The notes beneath the pieces were generated by a model. It was given only the letters and a program-made list of their open reading frames with translations, was not told the origin of the DNA and searched no databases. The translations under genes were made by a program, and so were the position numbers. From MED-G105 sp039025235 (lineage in GTDB: Bacteria > Pseudomonadota > Alphaproteobacteria > Caulobacterales > Parvularculaceae), in assembly GCA_039025235.1 (NCBI GenBank), contig JBCCOS010000001.1, positions 62,001 through 126,000 of the forward strand: a stretch of DNA of 64,000 nt, read 5' to 3'. Positions within the stretch are counted from its first letter, which is position 1; every line of letters begins with the position of its first letter. This document shows, in pieces, positions 8,412-16,503 of the stretch.

Positions 8412-8681
8412 GTGTCGGTGATCAAAAATAATCGGGTGCTTGCTAGTCTGCTTGCGGCAACAGGCGCAATCCTATTGTCGTTGAGGTCATGGTCACAAAG
8501 GTTGCATTCGCCAATGGTGGCGGTGTTTTTTGCTCTGACGTAGTCGGATGAAGGACAATCGCGCTATAACGCTACCATCGTAACAGATGAACCGCCACAT
8601 TCAGGTGATGGTTGCAACCCTTTTGTCAATGCCCGGTTTATGGGACGTTTTGTCGATAGGGCGCTTCACACAGGTCATTAG
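8412..8681 (+). pseudogene. Possible decayed small gene with an in-frame TAG
   Basis: From a GTG at 8412 a frame runs 90 codons to TAG at 8679-8681, broken once by an in-frame TAG at about codon 44. The first part looks like a signal peptide (basic SVIKNNR then LASLLAATGAILLSL); the second part reads TIVTDEPPHSGDGCNPF and NARFMGRFVDRAL. The frame could be chance, since the stretch (8294-8699) is otherwise empty. I know no homolog. Confidence 0.2.
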
Positions 8682-8699
8682 TATTAAGGGGAGGGCCCC

Positions 8700-9683
8700 A
8701 TGCACCACGAAACTGACAGACGATCACGCGTTTTACCATCCGTAATCGATGCAATTGGTGAAACGCCATTGGTGCGCCTTGATCGCTTGGTCAAACACTA
8801 TGGCTGTGATGGGGTAATTCTTGCAAAGCTTGATCATTTAAACCCCGGCTTTTCAAAGAAGGACCGCGCGGCGCGTGAGGTGATTGAGGCCGCCGAACGC
8901 GACGGGACATTGAAGCCTGGACAAACTGTTGTTGAACTTACCAGCGGTAATATGGGAACGGGGCTTGCGATAGTTTGCGGCGTTAAAGGGTATCCGTTTG
9001 TTGCTGTTATGTCGAAAGGGAACTCAGAAGAGCGTGCACGGATGATGGCGGCGCTGGGGGCGGAAGTTATTTTGGTTGACCAACTACCCGATAGTCAGCC
9101 TGGCGAAGTCTCAGGCGGTGACCTTGCCGAAGTGGATCGCGTCGCTAAGATTGTGACCGCAGAGCGGGGCGCCTTTCGTGCCGACCAGTTTCAGCGTTTC
9201 GGTAATCCTGACGCCCATGAAAAAACGACGGGTCCAGAGCTTTGGGCGCAATCTGGAGGGCAGATTGATGTTTTCTGTGATTTCGTTGGCTCAGGTGGCA
9301 CGCTCGCGGGTGTTTCTAAATATTTACGAGAAAAAAATCCAAATGTGGGGTGTTATCCCATCGAACCTGAGGGGGCCGCAATTTTATCGGGCGAGACGCT
9401 TACGAAGCCGGACCACCCGATCCAGGGCGGTGGCTATGCCATGGATGATCTCAGTTTTCTAAAAGGCCTGGAATGGGACGGGTATCTAAAGGTAAATGGC
9501 ACGCACGTTTTACAGATGGCGCGTGATCTCGCCCGCCTTGAAGGTGTTTTCGCTGGCTTTTCTGCGGGCGCAAATGTTCTTGGTGCTGTAGAACTTCTCA
9601 AAGGACAACATAAAGGGCAAACGATTGCCGTTGTTATTTGTGATTCCGGTTTGAAATACCTGTCGACGGATTTATTTTCATAA
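8700..9683 (+). CDS. Cysteine synthase / CBS-family PLP enzyme
   Basis: A 327-residue fold-type II PLP enzyme. The cofactor lysine lies in NPGFSKKDRAA, replacing the usual NPxxSVKDR; the substrate-carboxylate loop is TSGNMGTGLA (canonical TSGNTG), and the phosphate-binding loop is GSGGTLAG. The C-terminus has the AGFSAGANVLGA segment. A GGGGAGGG purine run precedes the ATG. Family reactions are O-acetylserine or O-phosphoserine sulfhydrylation or cystathionine synthesis. The altered motifs suggest a paralog distinct from the housekeeping CysK, so I leave the gene symbol empty. Confidence 0.85.
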   Translation: MHHETDRRSRVLPSVIDAIGETPLVRLDRLVKHYGCDGVILAKLDHLNPGFSKKDRAAREVIEAAERDGTLKPGQTVVELTSGNMGTGLAIVCGVKGYPFVAVMSKGNSEERARMMAALGAEVILVDQLPDSQPGEVSGGDLAEVDRVAKIVTAERGAFRADQFQRFGNPDAHEKTTGPELWAQSGGQIDVFCDFVGSGGTLAGVSKYLREKNPNVGCYPIEPEGAAILSGETLTKPDHPIQGGGYAMDDLSFLKGLEWDGYLKVNGTHVLQMARDLARLEGVFAGFSAGANVLGAVELLKGQHKGQTIAVVICDSGLKYLSTDLFS

Positions 9684-10191
9684 GCTGTTGAACGGTGATT
9701 GTTTTGTGACATCTCCGGCGGTGCTCATCGAAAATTCTCATGGCTAGAGCGCTTCGCCGATAAGTGTGATCGGTTGACGGTTCCCGTCCATCAACTCGGC
9801 AATAGGTCGAACAATTGTTCGACCGACCAAACAAACACTTAGAGCCGCGTTCCGATTCCATCGGAACGCGAAAAGCTCTAATGCTCGGTGCTATGAGATG
9901 GTGCTGTCAGGTATTGGCAATGCTTTGATGCATGAAGCGCGGCTCGCAGCGATATCTGCGTTGTCTGCCAGCTTGCTTCGACATTATAAATTGATCATCT
10001 TTGTCAAGTATAATCAGTATACATTGTTATTAGGGATGCGAGAGAAGGATGGCGACGCTCCAGTTAGGAACGCTTCTCGAAATCATTTGCAATTATTCAT
10101 AAATAATTCGCTGACATAAAAACGTGACTGTTACCAAACTGACATGGAACGCGATTTAGTTTCCGGCCACGCAATCAACGGGAGAAATCGC
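9684..10191. other. Gene-free stretch with palindromes and the phoX upstream region
   Basis: This 508-bp stretch holds the palindromic element at 9745-9880 and then ~310 bp before the PhoX-type gene. A 73-codon frame at 9898-10119 has no ribosome site and unconvincing composition. The last part (10000-10140) is AT-rich and probably contains the phosphatase promoter; no PhoB box could be assigned with confidence. Confidence 0.5.
9745..9880. repeat. Palindromic intergenic element with TAGAGC/GCTCTA ends
   Basis: The element opens with TAGAGC (9745-9750) and closes with its reverse complement GCTCTA (9875-9880). Inside lie a perfect 20-bp palindrome GGTCGAACAATTGTTCGACC at 9805-9824 and a strong hairpin with 11-bp arms, CGCGTTCCGAT and ATCGGAACGCG, around a 3-nt loop (about 9846-9870). 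It resembles AGAGC-bounded palindromic repeats common in alphaproteobacterial spacers. It follows the PLP-enzyme gene and could act as a bidirectional transcription stop. Confidence 0.7.
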
Positions 10192-12159
10192 ATGCGCAAC
10201 AGCAAGGCGAAAATTCAGTATAACGAGTTAAAAGATCAAGCCCAAATCCACGATGAAAAGGAAAGCCTCCCTAGTAATCAATCAAACAATCGCCCTTTTG
10301 AAAAAATCCTTCAGACAGCACTGCCACGGCGCGGGGTTGTCAAAGGGAGTTTAGCTGGCGCGGCAACAAGCTTTCTGGCGCCACAAGCGATTGCCAACGA
10401 CGGACCCTTCTTCGGTTCAGGCCGAAACCGCGAATTGGTCCGTTTTCAACCATTGACGATCGAAGAGGCGATTGTTGATGACACAATGCCGAGCATTTCA
10501 GCTGATTACCAATATCAAGTTCTCATTCCATGGGGCACGCCAATTGAACCGGGTGCGACGGAAGAATTTACTGGTGATCCCAATAATCGCCCCACATCGC
10601 AGCAGGCGGCCTTGCAGATCGGTATCGGTCATGACGGAATGTGGTTCTTTCCGCGTGGTCGTGATGGCAATGCTCAACAAGACAGAGAATTTACGAACAG
10701 GTTCAACCGCAGTTCTGACCCGCTCGCTAATCGCCGTGGCATGCTTTGCGTCAATCACGAGTTTGGAACAAATTTCCATGTTCTTGGCAAAGGTGCTCCT
10801 GAGAGCCTAGAAGATGTGCGCATTTCGCAAAGCGTTCACGGTGTGTCAGTTGTTGCAATTGAGGCGAAAGAGACGGGTTGGGAAGTCGTTTCAAGTCCAA
10901 ACAGCCGCCGCATTACAGTGAACACGCCGATGCGGTTCTCCGGTCCCGCAGCCGATTCGCCTTTGTTGCAAAATCCCAATGGCAACATTCCTCTTGGAAC
11001 GGTCAACAACTGTGGGTCCGGCAAAACGCCTTGGGGTACTTACCTCACATGCGAGGAAAACTTCAACGGGTATTTCGGTTCGACACTAGGCGAAGTTTTC
11101 AATGATACCAGGACCGAAGAACAATTGCGTTACGGTTTTGATTTCGACGGCTTTGGTTATGGATGGTATAACTTTGACCGCCGCTTTGACCTCTCCGATC
11201 CTGATTACGTCAACGAGTCCAATCGCTTTGGTTGGATTGTAGAAATTGACCCGATGGACGGCACGCAAATGCCGGTTAAGCGAACAGCGCTTGGTCGTTT
11301 TAAGCACGAAGCCATTGCAATTGCTGAGAGTTCCACTGGCCGTGTGGCAGCATTTATGGGCGATGATCAGCGTTTTGATTATTGCTATAAGTATTTGTCC
11401 GACTTGCCATGGCGGACTGCCATTGAGCAAGGGAAGAGCCCGCTTGATGAAGGTCAACTTTTTGTGGCGCGCTTTAATGACGACGGAACAGGCGAATGGT
11501 TGCCGCTCACGATCGAAAATCCGCTTCTTGCCGATCGCTTCGCTAATCAGGCAGAGCTTCTGATTAATGTTCGGATCGCGGCGGATCTTCTTGGGGCAAC
11601 GCCGATGGATCGACCGGAATGGACCACGATTGGCAAAGACGGCGAAGTCTATTGGACGCTCACGAATAACTCGCAGCGGACTGTGCCAGATGCAGCAAAT
11701 CCAGAAGCGCCAAATAGTGACGGGCATATCATTCGTACAACGGACTCGGATGACTATTTGGGTACATCCTTCACGTGGGAGATCTTCATCTTAGCCTCGT
11801 CCACGCGCGGCACCCCTGGTGTTTTCACTGACCCTGACGCGGCCTATGCCGATCCGGAAGGACGTTTATTCATCGGCACAGATGGTGGACAGCCAGATGG
11901 GCTGCAGGATCAGCTCGTGGTTTTGGATACAACGTCAGAAACGCCGGTACCAAAACGACTGTTGACCGGTGTGGCAAGCGATGAAATCACCGGCTTCACC
12001 GTGACACCAAATTTCAGGACAGCTTTTATCAATATTCAGCATCCGGGTAATGGTGATCCAAGCGCGACTAACTTTCCACAACCCTTTAATGGGACAACAA
12101 TTCCTCGTGACGCCACATTGGTGATCACTCGGAAAAACCGTGGAATCATTGGTTCATAG
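10192..12159 (+). CDS. phoX: Tat-exported PhoX-type phosphatase (DUF839)
   Basis: A ~655-residue protein of the PhoX / DUF839 family. Residues ~40-75 form a Tat signal: the twin arginine is in LPRRGVVKGSLAGAA, followed by a hydrophobic stretch to QAIAND. Family blocks are GMLCVNHEFGTNFHV, NNCGSGKTPWGTYLTCEENF, RFKHEAIAI, YLSDLPW and DAAYADPEGRLFIGTDG; metal-binding acidic residues sit in these blocks. I choose ATG 10192, preceded by GGGAGAAA, over an ATG 48 nt upstream. Known PhoX enzymes are calcium/iron-dependent phosphomonoesterases that free phosphate in the periplasm. A 3' repeat and a strong terminator follow. Confidence 0.85.
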   Translation: MRNSKAKIQYNELKDQAQIHDEKESLPSNQSNNRPFEKILQTALPRRGVVKGSLAGAATSFLAPQAIANDGPFFGSGRNRELVRFQPLTIEEAIVDDTMPSISADYQYQVLIPWGTPIEPGATEEFTGDPNNRPTSQQAALQIGIGHDGMWFFPRGRDGNAQQDREFTNRFNRSSDPLANRRGMLCVNHEFGTNFHVLGKGAPESLEDVRISQSVHGVSVVAIEAKETGWEVVSSPNSRRITVNTPMRFSGPAADSPLLQNPNGNIPLGTVNNCGSGKTPWGTYLTCEENFNGYFGSTLGEVFNDTRTEEQLRYGFDFDGFGYGWYNFDRRFDLSDPDYVNESNRFGWIVEIDPMDGTQMPVKRTALGRFKHEAIAIAESSTGRVAAFMGDDQRFDYCYKYLSDLPWRTAIEQGKSPLDEGQLFVARFNDDGTGEWLPLTIENPLLADRFANQAELLINVRIAADLLGATPMDRPEWTTIGKDGEVYWTLTNNSQRTVPDAANPEAPNSDGHIIRTTDSDDYLGTSFTWEIFILASSTRGTPGVFTDPDAAYADPEGRLFIGTDGGQPDGLQDQLVVLDTTSETPVPKRLLTGVASDEITGFTVTPNFRTAFINIQHPGNGDPSATNFPQPFNGTTIPRDATLVITRKNRGIIGS

Positions 12160-12265
12160 TTTAAAGCGCCTCTGTTTCAATTGGAAACAGAACGGCGCTT
12201 TAAGTTGTTGATTTAACGCATTTCCTTAACGCCAACCGCACACACTTGGCTTGGAAATGCTTTAA
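12160..12265 (-). repeat. Composite palindromic repeat, copy 1
   Basis: Two palindromic units joined by ~10 bp. Unit B (12160-12203) has ends TTTAAAGCGCC and GGCGCTTTAA around an inner hairpin TCTGTTTC/GAAACAGA. Unit A (12212-12265) has GCATTTCC/GGAAATGC outer arms and an inner GCCAA/TTGGC pair around a conserved CACACA/TGTGTG-type core. The order is the reverse complement of copies 3 and 4. It begins one base after the phosphatase stop codon, between two convergent coding stretches. Confidence 0.88.
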
Positions 12266-12721
12266 TTCAACTCGAAAAATGACCTGAGGGGTATGCAATG
12301 CATACCCCTTTTTTTGTAACCGGTATTTATTATGTCCGTCTCCTGATTGACGGATTCTCCTTTCAAATGAGGGACAAATCGGGGCGCAGGTCATGTCTTC
12401 TTGTAAGAAGCTTCCGAAACCAGTGTCATAGGCTCTTGCGCGGTAATGGTAGAGCGCGGCGGCGGCGTCATCATACTCCCGGCCGGTGTAGCGGAACGGT
12501 TGTGCCGTTGCCTCAACGCTCGTTGTCCGGCGCCCATAGCTGTCATAGTCATATTCATTGACGATGGTGCCAGAGGCGTCCGTTAGGAACCGTACAGAGC
12601 CCAGATGGTCCGTGTGGTACGTGAAACGGCCCGGTAGAGCGCCCGTGACACTGAATGCTTCAAGCTGCAGTGGTTCATCAATACGGCCCCATGGGAATGA
12701 CGATCGAGCCTCGCTATGAGA
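12200..12721 (-). pseudogene. Rhs-repeat core relic (C-terminal fragment)
   Basis: Open frame of 174 codons with no start codon of its own. It translates to the Rhs-associated core: GRIDEPLQLEAFS, YHTDHLGSVRFLTDASG, NEYDYDSYGRRT, PFRYTGREYDDA, ALYHYRARAYDTGFG and FLQED (ending near 12395). That is the last ~100 residues of the core, which in intact proteins caps the toxin-enclosing shell. After FLQED the normal continuation is lost and the frame runs through the terminator and repeat at 12160-12315 to a chance stop. No upstream YD-repeat shell exists in the window, so it is a displaced fragment. Confidence 0.82.
12287..12315 (+). terminator. Strong intrinsic terminator downstream of phoX
   Basis: Ten-bp arms AGGGGTATGC and GCATACCCCT around a 3-nt AAT loop, followed by seven T. 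This is a classic rho-independent terminator for the PhoX-type gene, about 130 bp after its stop and just past repeat copy 1. Confidence 0.88.
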
Positions 12722-12727
12722 TCAATA

Positions 12728-13057
12728 TCACTTTTTCACTATTCGTCCCGGACTGGTTAAATCCACCGTCATTTCCGCTTCTCGCTTTGTTGGATAAAAC
12801 TCTTTTTTATACTCTAACTCATAAAACAGAGTACCATGAATACCGTCGATTTCCGGTTTATCTAGTAAATGCTGCCACATCCTAGATGTTAAGTCATCGA
12901 TTTCTGCTTGGTTCAATCGCGTGAATAAATCGTCTGCAAACTCGATGTCTTGCCCCTCTTCGGGGAAGACTATTTTGAAATCTTCGTCTGATACTTTGTA
13001 TACATCATAGGCACAATTATCCGCACCATCGATTACTTGTATATTCTTCGTTTTCAT
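12728..13057 (-). CDS. Putative immunity protein for the adjacent toxin tip
   Basis: A 109-residue acidic cytoplasmic protein without signal peptide. Segments DVYKVSDEDFKIVFPEEGQD, IEFADDLF and HGTLFYELEYKKEFYPTKRE resemble small immunity proteins encoded after Rhs/polymorphic toxin tips, as I recall them; no formal family can be assigned. Its ATG overlaps the stop of the toxin-tip frame (ATGA), the tight coupling expected of a toxin-immunity pair. The gene is AT-richer than the neighbouring core genes, in keeping with acquisition by transfer. It appears intact, unlike its toxin partner. Confidence 0.65.
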   Translation of the reverse strand: MKTKNIQVIDGADNCAYDVYKVSDEDFKIVFPEEGQDIEFADDLFTRLNQAEIDDLTSRMWQHLLDKPEIDGIHGTLFYELEYKKEFYPTKREAEMTVDLTSPGRIVKK

Positions 13058-13388
13058 CCACCTAGAATATTCGGTATTTTTCCGTCCTTACCGGGCTTTC
13101 CCCCGCGACGCCCTCCACCGGGGAGAACATTTGTGTAACCACCTCCGGGGCGTTGCACATCCCAATGTGGTCCTCCATGTGCCTTTCCAGGGCCAGGCGG
13201 CTTCGGACCTTTAGGCACCCAAACATTGCCATTAGCGTCTAGATGACCCTTATCATGTCCATTAGGGCTACGCACCTTTTTCCGTCCCAATTTTTCGGTG
13301 GTCGGTAACCATCGTCAGTAGCCACATGAGCTGGTAATGGTTCAGGGTAGTTCAGCCAGCTCCAAACGGGCAATAAGGAACTGCGCAT
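13054..13388 (-). pseudogene. Frameshifted polymorphic-toxin C-terminal tip
   Basis: Two frames join into one convincing toxin tip. The first, from an ATG at 13388, reads LPAHVATDDGYRPPKNWDGK; the second, to the stop at 13054, reads VRSPNGHDKGHLDANGNVWV, then GGPHWDVQRPGGGYTNVLPG. Adding one A to the A5 run (T5 on the plus strand at 13277-13281) makes them continuous as NWDGKKVRSPNG. The GPHWDVQ...GYTNV.PGG block matches a recurrent Rhs/contact-dependent toxin tip (I recall it as polymorphic toxin type 37; unverified here). The only start for the second half alone is a TTG at 13290 with no ribosome site. It is either disabled or expressed by slippage. Confidence 0.6.
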
Positions 13389-14124
13389 CGCGACAATAAC
13401 TGGCAGCCGCACGGTCTGCCTTCTGCAACGCCCGGTCTAACTCTTCCAACACGTCCAATATCTCTTCGTCCGTAGAGAAAGCATCACGGGGTGGGCTCAA
13501 ATTGAGACCATCGGCTGAGGCATCAAGAGACGTTGGCGATACAGAATAGTGCGCTTGTCCCCCTAATTGAACATCAATCTGCCGGCGATCCCCACCTACC
13601 AGGGTTAAACCTCTTGCTTCGTCGGTATCACCTTTCGCCGTAATGCGAACATCTGCAGCGGCTGCGATGTTGCCTTGTTCTTTGTTTGCAACCGTGGCTT
13701 CTGCGAGGGTCTCGATCGACAATCGCAATTCATCATAACGATCTGCAAAGATAGCGCGACTTGCTGGGTCATCCGTTTCCTGCGCACTAATCACGAGTTC
13801 GAACCCTTCTTCGATGGCGTCTCGTACGCGGTCAATGGCTGATAACGCATTCTCGATCGCGCATAGGGCAACGCGAATGGGCTCTCGCGTTGTATTACGC
13901 ACGTGCATATCGTGGGAGGTTTGAACAAGCCGCATGGCGCGCGTTAAACCGCCCGATACGTCCATCGCTGGAAGGGATTCATCTTCGTTACTACGACGGC
14001 CGAACCATCCCGCAAGTGGACTACGTTTTGGCTTTTGGCCTTGTCCTAAACCTGTCCTTTGTTTTGTGGCAGGCGCGGCTCGACTTACACTAATACTCAC
14101 GACGTTGTACTCAACTAAAAACAA
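13342..14124 (-). CDS. Flagellin-like protein of unknown role
   Basis: A 260-residue protein with a flagellin-type layout: an N-terminal helix region ENALSAIDRVRDAIEEGFEL, then RYDELRLSIETLAEATVANKEQGN (compare LxxLxxEIDRIAxxTxFNGxNLL of flagellins), a variable middle, and a C-terminal ADGLNLSPP...EELDRALQKADRAAASYCRDAQFLI segment like the flagellin C-terminal helix. The usual D0 N-terminus is replaced by a basic, low-complexity lead (QGQKPKRSPLAGWFGRRS). No flagellar genes are nearby. The 3' end overlaps the start of the toxin-tip frame by 47 bp. The assignment rests on pattern only. Confidence 0.55.
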   Translation of the reverse strand: MFLVEYNVVSISVSRAAPATKQRTGLGQGQKPKRSPLAGWFGRRSNEDESLPAMDVSGGLTRAMRLVQTSHDMHVRNTTREPIRVALCAIENALSAIDRVRDAIEEGFELVISAQETDDPASRAIFADRYDELRLSIETLAEATVANKEQGNIAAAADVRITAKGDTDEARGLTLVGGDRRQIDVQLGGQAHYSVSPTSLDASADGLNLSPPRDAFSTDEEILDVLEELDRALQKADRAAASYCRDAQFLIARLELAELP

Positions 14125-14331
14125 AATTAGAGACGGGCCATTACGCTCTGCGACACAAACGAAACGCGCATCGTGTCGTAAACACCGGTCTCACTACCTG
14201 AACAAAAAATAAGGTTTGCGGTTTGATGGCGCGTTAAGTGATACAACGAGGTTGTCTCAGTTACGTTTACTGTATCGCAAGGCCTGGTGATCGTAACAAT
14301 TAGATTGAAATGACCCTTAGCCCCTGAATGT

Positions 14332-16503
14332 TCAACCTGAATATCGGCGTCCTTCTATCAGCCAAGCCAAAAGAATTGATAATCCAATCAGCGCCAAATA
14401 GGCATAGGGCGGGGCAAGCGGGGCGATTCGAATAGCGTTCACTGTGGCGGCTCGGCGTCGGGGTAAACCAGCCCAAGCGGCACCAGATCGATCCGTTGCA
14501 TTTGAATTTAATCGGCGGATCCGGGGCAGTTTGATCGCGTTAGTGTTAACGCTCTCGCCTCTTGGCCAAAAAACCCCACCACCGGAAACATCAGTCAGAG
14601 GTGCGAGTGCCCTTTGGTCAGACACTAAATTGACGAATTCCGGAGGGGCGGCAAGGCCGGCAGCGCCGATGGCAAACAAGTTTCCGCTTTCAGCGCGGTA
14701 AAGGCCTTTATCAGGGTTTTCAATACGGCTGCGGAATAATCCATTTTCTACCCCATCAAAAGAAAGAGCAGTGCGCGTGCCATCTGGTGCGATGAGGTCC
14801 GTTACTGGTGCTGTATCGTCCAGGGTGCGTCTTTCAACAATCAGATCGCTGCTTTGTTCGAAAATGGTCAGTTGCTCTTCTTCTAATTCCGGTTCGCGCA
14901 TGAGCCAGTGGGCAATGCGTCGAAGCAACTCTCCATGGGGGCCGCCGCCATCGAACCCGCGGGCCCAAAGCCAGACCTGATCCGACAGTAAAACGCCAAC
15001 ACGACCTTTCTCGACACGATCGAGAACGAGGAGCGGTTCACCTGTTTCGTCCTCCATCAGTGTGCGGCCTGTGCGGGCGAGTGCTGGCATGATCCGCAAC
15101 CACCGCCCCCAAAAGTCAGTATCTTGCAGTCCAGCTGTTACAGGGTGCCTTGCGCCAATATCATTAATCTGCGGGCGAAAGGCGCCATCTCGGGCTGATC
15201 CTGAGGGGATGGCCGGGAGCAAATAAGAGAAGTTGTAGCGCGCTGCGAGGCTCAACGGTGTGGAAAATTCAGGTCCGGACGCGACAAGAACAGCGCCACC
15301 ATTTTCGACATAGCGAGCGATATTATCAAAATGAAAGGCATTTAAAACCCCACGATAGGTGTACCGATCAAATACAATAAGGTCGAACTCATCGATCTTC
15401 TTAATAAAGAGTTCGTCTTGCGGAAATTCAATCAATGCGAGCTCGCGCTGATCGATGAAGCCATCGGCTGCTTGCTTCTCTGCTGGGCGCAAAATTGTAA
15501 AATGAACCAGGTCAATAGCCGGGTCCGATTTCAAAAGCCCGCGCCAAACGCGCTCGCCATTGTGCGGCTCACCCGAAATCAGCATAACGCGAAGACGGTC
15601 ACGGATCGCTTCTATGGGTAAGACGACAGTGTTGTTAGCGGTTGAAATCTCATCGTCCCGTGGCTTTGCGGTTAATTCAATCACGGACTTACCGGGGCGA
15701 TCTAGCGGCGCTTTAAATGAGATTTCGCGCCCCAAAGGGGCCCTCTGCCTCGCGATTTCTTCACCATTTAATCGTAACACGATTTCAGGTCCTGCCGCTT
15801 CATTCCTCTCAGGGTTAATGTTTTCAAGGATGCCGTCTGGCCCCAGATCATCGACGCGAAAACTGACGTCGACAGAATCATTCACAATGCCATAACGGGG
15901 CGCGTTAATGAGAGTAATTTTGCGGTCAATCTCATTTGTTCGTCCTGTGAGGAAAACATGAAAGGCCGTTGCATCGGGCAACATAGCCGGGTCTGGTTTG
16001 TCGACCGATTGCCCATCCGTTAGCAGAAAAACGCTGGATAGGCGGCCGCGTTCTGTTGCCCCTATTGCGGCCGCGACATCAGTCCCCAGGCGCGTGCGTT
16101 CTTCTCCGTCGATTGTTGTTTCGATAATGTCGACATCGTCAAATGCCGCAAGAGTATTTTTGAGTTGATTGGTAAGTTCTATCGCAACGTCGTCACGTCC
16201 ATCGATTGATTGGCTTGCTGACTGGTCAACAATGATCAGCGCCTGATCGGAGAGGGCTGTCTTGTCGCGTATTTGTATGGCAGGTTCAAGGAGAAGGCCA
16301 AGTAAGCCAAGCCCAGCGATGGCGCGCAGCAACGCGGCTAATGGTCGTTTGCGCCCGCCGAGGCCGATACCAAGCCATTGCCCAGGGGCGCGTCGCCAGT
16401 AAATACCGAAGGCCGCGCAAAGCACTGGTAGGAGGACAAAGCCAGCAATGATCAGGATTACTGGCTTTGGGAGCATTGGTGTAATGATAAGTTCCGGCGT
16501 CAT
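14332..16503 (-). CDS. VWA-like membrane protein with glutamine-amidotransferase-like domain
   Basis: A 723-residue membrane protein: two N-terminal spans (VILIIAGFVLLPVLCAAFGI and LLRAIAGLGLLGLLLEPAI) and one at the C-terminus (YLALIGLSILLAWLIEG). Just after the second span, ALIIVDQSASQS is a DxSxS metal-ion (MIDAS) motif of a von Willebrand A domain. The middle has FDLIVFDRYTYRGVL...ENGGAVLVASGPEF, the layout of amidotransferase-like domains found in this group. The start overlaps the stop of the upstream gene by 4 bp. In many alphaproteobacteria this is the last gene of a moxR-DUF58-DUF4159 operon. Function unknown; probably periplasmic/envelope-facing. Confidence 0.75.
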   Translation of the reverse strand: MTPELIITPMLPKPVILIIAGFVLLPVLCAAFGIYWRRAPGQWLGIGLGGRKRPLAALLRAIAGLGLLGLLLEPAIQIRDKTALSDQALIIVDQSASQSIDGRDDVAIELTNQLKNTLAAFDDVDIIETTIDGEERTRLGTDVAAAIGATERGRLSSVFLLTDGQSVDKPDPAMLPDATAFHVFLTGRTNEIDRKITLINAPRYGIVNDSVDVSFRVDDLGPDGILENINPERNEAAGPEIVLRLNGEEIARQRAPLGREISFKAPLDRPGKSVIELTAKPRDDEISTANNTVVLPIEAIRDRLRVMLISGEPHNGERVWRGLLKSDPAIDLVHFTILRPAEKQAADGFIDQRELALIEFPQDELFIKKIDEFDLIVFDRYTYRGVLNAFHFDNIARYVENGGAVLVASGPEFSTPLSLAARYNFSYLLPAIPSGSARDGAFRPQINDIGARHPVTAGLQDTDFWGRWLRIMPALARTGRTLMEDETGEPLLVLDRVEKGRVGVLLSDQVWLWARGFDGGGPHGELLRRIAHWLMREPELEEEQLTIFEQSSDLIVERRTLDDTAPVTDLIAPDGTRTALSFDGVENGLFRSRIENPDKGLYRAESGNLFAIGAAGLAAPPEFVNLVSDQRALAPLTDVSGGGVFWPRGESVNTNAIKLPRIRRLNSNATDRSGAAWAGLPRRRAATVNAIRIAPLAPPYAYLALIGLSILLAWLIEGRRYSG

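Noticed and set aside
9898..10119. 73-codon frame upstream of the PhoX-type gene
   Set aside because: No ribosome site and no recognisable pattern; probably promoter DNA.
13054..13290. Treating the 78-codon TTG-start frame as a complete small protein
   Set aside because: No ribosome site, and the preceding frame supplies a natural N-terminal half when one A is added.
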